Source: Streptomyces phaeofaciens
GTDB taxonomy: Bacteria; Actinomycetota; Actinomycetes; Streptomycetales; Streptomycetaceae
Length of the DNA stretch: 64,000 bases
Reading direction: 5' to 3'
Assembly (NCBI RefSeq): GCF_014648915.1
Contig: NZ_BMSA01000021.1
Coordinates: 124,001-188,000 of the forward strand
Part shown: positions 58,934 through 64,000 of the stretch, piece after piece
Position numbering within the stretch: position 1 is the first letter of the stretch
How the letters are laid out: each line of letters begins with the position of its first letter
Translations under genes and position numbers: made by a program
The notes under the pieces: generated by a model
Told to the model about the DNA's origin: nothing
Seen by the model: only the letters and a program-made list of their open reading frames with translations
Database searches by the model: none

Positions 58934-60916
58934 TCAGGTGGACTTGAGGGTGAAGTCGGCGCCGTTGCGGGAGTTCACCGTGGTGGACCCGGCGTAGAAG
59001 GCGTGCAGGGTGTGCCGGCCCTTGCTCAGCTTCGGCAGGGTGACGGTGACCTTGCCGGCGCTCAGGGTGCCGGTGGCGATCACCCGCGAGCCCTCGTAGA
59101 CGCGGACCGTGCCGCCCGGGGTGGTGCCGGTCGCGGTGACCTTGACGGTGACCTTGGCGCGGGAGGTGTGGGCCACGGAGGCGGGCGCGCTGGTCGCCAC
59201 GGACGGCGTCGCCTTGGTGATCTTCAGGCTGAGCTTCTCCGAGGAGGAGTTCAGCTTGCTGCTGCCGCCGTAGGAGACGGTCAGGCTGTGCGTGGCCACC
59301 TTGAGGTGGTTCGACAGGCTGACGGTGACCTTGCCCGTGGAGGCGAGGGTGCCGGTGCCGAGGGTGGTGGAGCCCTCCTTGACCGTGACCTTGCCGCCGG
59401 GGACGACCCCGTGCGTGACGGTGACGGTGACGGCGACCTTCGGGGCCTTGCCGTACGCGGTCGTCGCGGTCGTCGCCCTGGTGGTGCTGGCGTACTTGAC
59501 CGCGCCGGACCAGGTGGCCTCCGCGCCGGTGCCGTTGACATTGTCGGCGGTGACCGTGGCCGAGTAGGAGCCGGTGGCCAGGTCGGCGAAGGAGTACGAC
59601 GTGGTGCTCGCCGGCAGGTCCTTCGTGGCGACGACACCGCCGTCCGCGTCCTTCAGCGTGACGCGGTAGTCGGTGACGGGCTGCGCGGGGGCCGGGCTCG
59701 GCGCGGTCCAGCTCAGCTTGACGCTCGCGTCGCCGAGGGTGGCGGCGACGGCGGGCTTGGCGGGCGTGCTGGTGTCCAGGCCCGAGATCTCCAGGCCGCC
59801 GACCTTGGCGTGCTTGGCCAGGTTCACCGAGCCGTTGTACGACTCGTTCAGGAAGCCGAAGTCCGCGATGACCTTCTCGGCGGTCTCGGAGGCGAGCGCC
59901 GCCTCGTGGGTGCCGCTGCTGACGAAGACGTCGTAGAGGTCCTTGTCGAAGAAGATGCTGGTCGGGTCGATGGCCCGGCTCGGCACGACGTTGTAGACGT
60001 CACGGCCGAAGGTGGCGTTCTCGTAGTAGCCGGCCACCGGGGTGAGCTTGCCGTTCACCGTGGTGACCGGGTTGGTGGTGCCGGTGTCGCCGGGCAGCCT
60101 GACGGCGGCCAGGTGCGCGCCGGCGGCGAAGGCCGTGTCGCTCTTGTTCGGGGCGATGCCGTTGCTCTGCGCGATCCAGCTGCCCACGGAGAACGGGACG
60201 AGGGTGCCGTCCTGGGTGAGGGCGTCGTTCGCCTGGTTCTCCTGGACGGTGGGCAGGCCGGTGTCGACCGTGCTCTCGCTCAGGCCGATCGCGCCGAGGA
60301 AGAACTTGCGGGTGCCGGAGCCGCTCTGCGGCAGCACCGGGTGCACGGTCTGGCCGTTCACCTCGTGGGTGCTGCCGGCCGCGTACACGTCGTGCAGCTG
60401 GGCGACCGTCAGCGAGTCCAGGCCCGAGCCGCGGACCGCGACACCCACCGCGTCCCGCGCGAACGGGATGTAGGTCAGGGCGCTGCCGGAGACGCTCGGG
60501 CCGCCGGAGGAGCGGGCGAAGTCGACCTGCCCGGGGATGGCGACACCGGTGGCGGTGGGGAACTTGTCCCCGGTCAGCGACATGCTGAGCGCGGTGCGGC
60601 CCGGGCCCGAGCCGTTGGGGCGGGTGAACGACGGACCGGCCGAGCGGGTCTGGACCGTGGCGGAGCCGATCGCGTCGTACGAGGCGAGGCCCGCGCCGGC
60701 CGCCGACTTCACGGCCGTGCCCGCGTAGCTCGTGCCGTTGACGGTGTCGCCGGCCAGCGCGTTGAGGACGTCCTGGGTGGTGTCGGAGCCCACGCCGACC
60801 AACTGGCGGAAGGTCCCGGCGGGGGTGGGGTCGGCGTACGCCGGGCTCGCGAGAGCCATGCCGCCGGCCACCACTGCGGCGGCGACGAGCGCCGCCGTGG
60901 AGCGCGTTCTGCGCAT
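58934..60916 (-). CDS. Secreted PstS-like binding protein with Fn3 and Ig-like repeats
   Basis: The 660-residue protein has a signal peptide ('TAALVAAAVVAGGMALASPAYA'). The N-terminal ~375 residues resemble PstS-type binding proteins: 'LVGVGSDTTQDVLNAL', 'DFARSSGGPS', 'VAVRGSGLDSLTVAQLHDVYA' and 'PVLPQSGSGTRKFFLGAIG'. A fibronectin-III domain (~390-475) and two bacterial Ig-like repeats (~490-570 and ~575-660, each with 'GTVRVYEGSRVIATGTL'-like units) follow. No lipobox or wall-sorting signal is present. It may bind phosphate or a phosphorylated ligand in the wall space. Confidence 0.85.
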   Translation of the reverse strand: MRRTRSTAALVAAAVVAGGMALASPAYADPTPAGTFRQLVGVGSDTTQDVLNALAGDTVNGTSYAGTAVKSAAGAGLASYDAIGSATVQTRSAGPSFTRPNGSGPGRTALSMSLTGDKFPTATGVAIPGQVDFARSSGGPSVSGSALTYIPFARDAVGVAVRGSGLDSLTVAQLHDVYAAGSTHEVNGQTVHPVLPQSGSGTRKFFLGAIGLSESTVDTGLPTVQENQANDALTQDGTLVPFSVGSWIAQSNGIAPNKSDTAFAAGAHLAAVRLPGDTGTTNPVTTVNGKLTPVAGYYENATFGRDVYNVVPSRAIDPTSIFFDKDLYDVFVSSGTHEAALASETAEKVIADFGFLNESYNGSVNLAKHAKVGGLEISGLDTSTPAKPAVAATLGDASVKLSWTAPSPAPAQPVTDYRVTLKDADGGVVATKDLPASTTSYSFADLATGSYSATVTADNVNGTGAEATWSGAVKYASTTRATTATTAYGKAPKVAVTVTVTHGVVPGGKVTVKEGSTTLGTGTLASTGKVTVSLSNHLKVATHSLTVSYGGSSKLNSSSEKLSLKITKATPSVATSAPASVAHTSRAKVTVKVTATGTTPGGTVRVYEGSRVIATGTLSAGKVTVTLPKLSKGRHTLHAFYAGSTTVNSRNGADFTLKST

Positions 60917-60978
60917 CGAGAGTCTCCGTGACTGTGCGAAGGGAAGGCGGGAAGAGGTGGATCTGGCAGGGTGGTGCG

Positions 60979-61015
60979 GGCCGTCCGCCCCGACTGTCCT
61001 TCGGGGCGGACGGCC
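60979..61015 (-). terminator. Hairpin between the two large secreted-protein genes
   Basis: A perfect 15-bp stem, GGCCGTCCGCCCCGA (60979-60993), pairs with 61001-61015 around a 7-base loop, just after the stop of the 867-residue protein gene. It suggests that the PstS-like gene has its own promoter in the remaining ~60 bases. Confidence 0.75.
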
Positions 61016-61048
61016 GTCCGTGGGGAGCGCCGCCGTTCGCGGTGGCGC

Positions 61049-63652
61049 TCAGAGGAGCCGGCGCAGCCTCCGTGGCAGGGCCGGCAGCAGGGTCACCGTG
61101 CGGCCGCCGGGCAGCGGCACCCGCAGCGGGAGCCGCAGCCGGCCGCCGCCCGCGAAGGGCGCGCCCGCCGCGGCCGCCGCGCCGAGGGCGGCGCCCACGG
61201 GGACGGCGTAGCGCAGGGCGTTCGCGGGGTCGGCGGGGGTCGTGCCGAGCGCGGTGGTGCGGACGGCGTCGCCGCCGTCGTACGAGGCCGAGGCGGACGG
61301 GGAGGCGCCGGTGCCGCCGGCCGCCGTGGCCGTGCCGGAGCCGGTCGAGCCGTCGGCCGTGGTGCCGGCGGCGCCGGTGTCCGTGCCGGCTCCGCCGCCG
61401 GACGAGCCGCCGGTGGAGCCGCCGTCACCGCTGCCGGAGCCGCCGCCCCGGTAGGCGGCCAGGGCTTCCGCGGCGGCGGTGGTGCGCTCGCGCAGCTTCT
61501 TCGGCAGCGGGGCGTACCCGGCGGGCAGCCGGCCCGGGTCGGCGCCGCTGACCTGGCCGTCGCCCGCCGCGTACCGCAGCAGGGCCGCGTAGTCCTTGCG
61601 GGCGGCCGCTTCGAGGTCGGCGGGGCGGGCGGCCGCGTAGACCAGCTGGGCGAGGGGGTAGGCGCCCTCGGCGGTCGCCCCGGCCGGGGTGATCTCGGCG
61701 ACGCCCTTGCCGGAGGCGCTCGCGGCGGCGGCGGTCAGGGAGGCGGTGTCCGGTGCGACGAACTTCCCGGCCGTGTTGCGCAGTCGGGCCCTCTGGAGGC
61801 CGTAGCGGGTGGCCGAGGCCGCGTCGGTGACGGTGATGACGAACCGGGAGCCGACGGTCTGCGGGCCGGGGCTCTTGAAGGCGGGCGGGCTGGCCAGCGG
61901 GTCCCAGGCCGACTTCCACAGGCCGTCCGCGCGGCGGGTGTGCAGCGCGCCGGCGTGCAGGTCGTCGACGTACGGATGGAAGTCGATCATGCACTGGCGC
62001 TGGGTGGCGCCGGTGCCCGGCGGGATCGTGCACCAGGGGTCGCTCTTGGGGAAGTCGTCCGTGGCGGACGGGGTGAAGGCGGCGCCGGTCGGGTTCAGGT
62101 CCGCGTTGGTGCTGTAGTACGGGTTGACCCGCATGCCCCAGTCGTCGGAGACCCCGGAGAGGAACTGCCGGGCGTCCTTGTCCGCGACGACCCACTGCCA
62201 CAGGGCGCGGGCCGAGTCGGAGTGGCCGAGCGAGGTGAGCAGGTCGGTGTCGGTGGCCGGGGTCTCGGCGACCGACAGATGCGCGAACTCCGGGTTCAGC
62301 TCGACGAACTCGGGATCGGTCGCCAGACCGGCCGGGTTGTTCTTCGCCCAGCCGTAGCCCTGGGCGGCGGTGGAGCCGATCACCGCCCCCCAGGGGGAGT
62401 TGCGGTAGGACTCGGTGAGCAGCTTGGCCACCAGCCGGGGGGTGAGGTCGATGGACTCGACCTTGGTGCCGGCGAGGCGTTCCACCGACTCGGGTGCCCC
62501 GGCCTTCGGACGCCGTTCGACGGTGAACCCGATGACCGTCCCGGAGAGCGCGACCGGCGCGTACGAGGTGGTGCCGGAGGGTGCGGCCGTGCCCGCGTCG
62601 GCGCCCAGGGCGCGGGTGGTGAAGGCGAGACCGGAGGAGCCGTCGTTCGTCAGCCGGGCACGGGCGTCGGGCTCGCCGAGTTCGGTGTAGCCGTAGACCT
62701 TGCCGGACGGGCACAGGGCCGACTGCCAGCTGGTCATGGCGTCGGCCGCCAGCTCGCTGCCGGCGGTGGGTCGTTCGGCGGAGCCCAGGGCGCAGTTGGT
62801 GCCGACCGGGTTGAACCTCAGCGGGATCGCGACCCGGTTCTGCCAGTTGGTGGAGGACACCGGGGAGCCCGCGTTGACCTGGCTGCGGTCGGCGTACGGC
62901 TTCCCGTCGAGGTCGAGCCGGCCCTGCGGGACGATCACCAGCCAGCAGTCGCGCGGCTTGGTCGTCCCGCCGGTGGTGACCGGCGCGCCGCAGCCCAGAT
63001 GCGGTGCCTCGTTGGCGGTCTGGACCTCGAAGAACTCCTGGCCGGTGCCGTCGGCGCCGGTGCGGGCGAAGTCGACCTCGTTGGTGGTGTTGCGGTTGAA
63101 GTACGGGTTGTTCTGGGTGTTGCCGGTGACCGTGTCGCCGCTGACCGGCTTGAAGGGGACCTCGCCGGGTGCGTTCGGGTTGGCGGCCCCGTACCGGTTG
63201 TCCTGGCCGTAGTTGGTGGGGTCGGCGCTGTAGAAGACCCGGCGGGTGTCGTCGTAGTCGTTGCCCGGCCAGCTGCCCCGGTCGGTGGTCGGGGAGCCGC
63301 CGTACTGGCACTGGGTGCGCGACGGGCCGGGGTTGGCGGGGACCGTGCCGTCGTCGTCGCCCCAGCACTGCATGATCTGCACGAAGTCGGTGTTGAACAG
63401 CGTGCCCGCGAAGGTGGTCGGGGTGCCGCCGCTCCAGGAGACGGTGATCGCCTGGCTGGTGAGGTGGGTGGTCTGGTCGACCGTGAACCTCATGTCCTTG
63501 AACTCGCCGCGGCCGGAGACGGTGACGCTGCCGGCGGCTCCCGTGCCCGCGGCGGTGGCGGGCGGGGCGGCCTGGGCGACCGCGAGCCCGGCGAGGGCGC
63601 CGACGGCGGCACCGGCCACGATCCGGGTGAGGACCCGGCGTACGGACTTCAT
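61049..63652 (-). CDS. Very large secreted substrate-binding-type protein
   Basis: The 867-residue protein has a signal peptide ('IVAGAAVGALAGLAVAQAAPPATA'). It opens with an Ig-like segment and a Cys-containing region ('MQCWGDDDGTVPANPGPSRTQC'). The middle (~390-720) carries PstS-like pieces ('VESIDLTPRLVAKLLTES', 'PEFVELNPEF', 'QTVGSRFVITVTDAASATRYGLQ'). Then come a Gly/Ser/Thr-rich linker (~730-800) and a C-terminal hydrophobic stretch with a basic tail ('RRLRRLL'), probably a membrane anchor. It overlaps the upstream gene by ATGA. The ligand is unknown. Confidence 0.8.
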   Translation of the reverse strand: MKSVRRVLTRIVAGAAVGALAGLAVAQAAPPATAAGTGAAGSVTVSGRGEFKDMRFTVDQTTHLTSQAITVSWSGGTPTTFAGTLFNTDFVQIMQCWGDDDGTVPANPGPSRTQCQYGGSPTTDRGSWPGNDYDDTRRVFYSADPTNYGQDNRYGAANPNAPGEVPFKPVSGDTVTGNTQNNPYFNRNTTNEVDFARTGADGTGQEFFEVQTANEAPHLGCGAPVTTGGTTKPRDCWLVIVPQGRLDLDGKPYADRSQVNAGSPVSSTNWQNRVAIPLRFNPVGTNCALGSAERPTAGSELAADAMTSWQSALCPSGKVYGYTELGEPDARARLTNDGSSGLAFTTRALGADAGTAAPSGTTSYAPVALSGTVIGFTVERRPKAGAPESVERLAGTKVESIDLTPRLVAKLLTESYRNSPWGAVIGSTAAQGYGWAKNNPAGLATDPEFVELNPEFAHLSVAETPATDTDLLTSLGHSDSARALWQWVVADKDARQFLSGVSDDWGMRVNPYYSTNADLNPTGAAFTPSATDDFPKSDPWCTIPPGTGATQRQCMIDFHPYVDDLHAGALHTRRADGLWKSAWDPLASPPAFKSPGPQTVGSRFVITVTDAASATRYGLQRARLRNTAGKFVAPDTASLTAAAASASGKGVAEITPAGATAEGAYPLAQLVYAAARPADLEAAARKDYAALLRYAAGDGQVSGADPGRLPAGYAPLPKKLRERTTAAAEALAAYRGGGSGSGDGGSTGGSSGGGAGTDTGAAGTTADGSTGSGTATAAGGTGASPSASASYDGGDAVRTTALGTTPADPANALRYAVPVGAALGAAAAAGAPFAGGGRLRLPLRVPLPGGRTVTLLPALPRRLRRLL

Positions 63653-64000
63653 CGCGTGCTCCCGTCGGAGGGGCGCTTGCCGCCGCCGAGCAGGCGGGAC
63701 ACCACGGACGGCAGGAGGATCAGCCCGAGCACCAGGACCGAGGCCAGCACCATCAGGGTCTGGGTGCCGGTCCAGCCGGTGCGCCCGGCGACCGCGACCG
63801 GCTGCGCCAGCGCGACCGTCCCGTCGGCGGCCGTCCCGCCGCTGCCGCTCGAGGTGCCGCCGCCGGCCGCCGCGCCCGGGCTCAGGGTCTGGCCGGTGTC
63901 GGGGTCGACGGACGGCTGCCCGGTGGAGCCGGAGGTGCCGCCGCCGCCCGTGGAGCCGCCGGAGGCGCCGGCCGCCGTGCCGCCGCCGGATCCGCCGGAC
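63649..64000 (-). CDS. C-terminal end of a membrane-anchored Gly/Ser-rich protein (partial)
   Basis: About 116 codons are visible. They encode a Gly/Ser/Thr-rich linker ('GGGTSGSTGQPSVDPDTG'), a short beta segment, one membrane helix ('TLMVLASVLVLGLILLPSVV') and a basic tail ending 'GGGKRPSDGSTR'. The gene continues beyond the window. TGA overlaps the next ATG, so it is translationally coupled to the 867-residue protein. There is no LPxTG motif before the helix. Confidence 0.8.
   Translation of the reverse strand, partial: SGGSGGGTAAGASGGSTGGGGTSGSTGQPSVDPDTGQTLSPGAAAGGGTSSGSGGTAADGTVALAQPVAVAGRTGWTGTQTLMVLASVLVLGLILLPSVVSRLLGGGKRPSDGSTR

Overview
The window reads as a chromosomal segment of a Streptomyces. 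GC content is very high throughout, third positions are almost all G or C, GTG and TTG starts are common, and typical streptomycete families are present (XRE/DUF5753 with DUF397, LAL and LuxR regulators, TerD, LCP, Ohr, PPK2). I see no rRNA, CRISPR array, transposase or integrase.

Layout. (1) 0-13.7 kb is an ordinary mixed region: the end of a SnoaL-LUD protein, small membrane and lipoproteins, a compact NB-ARC/LuxR regulator, a GNAT acetyltransferase, an M23 peptidase, a GH26-like glycosidase, a TerD protein fused to a PD-(D/E)XK-like nuclease domain, a secreted lysyl-oxidase-like protein and an LCP cell-wall ligase. (2) 13.68-13.90 kb holds a free-standing RNA transcription unit: a candidate promoter, a 70-nt cloverleaf resembling an atypical tRNA with anticodon position TCC, and a strong intrinsic terminator. 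(3) 13.97-37.6 kb is a contractile injection system (eCIS, Afp/PVC-like) locus. Its minus-strand operon encodes sheath, tube, a zinc-knuckle protein, a tiny DUF6760-like protein, a 1143-residue Pro/Ala-rich repeat protein, tube initiator, LysM protein, VgrG-like spike, gp25, baseplate J, tail protein I and a CisA-like zinc-ribbon membrane protein. A plus-strand pair of paralogous membrane proteins with different glycan-binding ends splits this operon from the AAA+ ATPase, DUF4255 and LuxR genes. A large LAL-type regulator lies divergently at the edge. (4) 37.6-52.4 kb is accessory: SMI1/KNR4, Uma2, HTH, an anti-sigma-like ATPase with an XRE/DUF397 pair, a glycosyltransferase/thioesterase and WS/DGAT/cupin group, Ohr, an F420-type oxidoreductase, an HxlR regulator, a PL9 pectate lyase with a LacI-type operator, a membrane-anchored PemK-like protein, a tautomerase-like gene with two operator copies, and a stand-alone trpF. 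(5) 52.5-64 kb has a phosphate theme: three-helix-bundle protein, PPK2 and P-type ATPase, then on the other strand PstB, a cysteine-free sortase-like membrane protein, a PstS-like secreted protein with Ig-like repeats, a second very large secreted binding-type protein and the end of a membrane-anchored Gly/Ser-rich protein.

How it works together. The eCIS genes should build a contractile particle. Three separate membrane proteins in the locus combine a likely cytosolic N-terminal domain, one membrane helix and an outer glycan-binding-type domain of three unrelated folds, which suggests docking of cytoplasmic particles at the membrane and wall. No PAAR tip, tail fibre or ordinary tape-measure gene is recognisable. 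Convergent genes are repeatedly separated by long perfect hairpins acting as bidirectional terminators.
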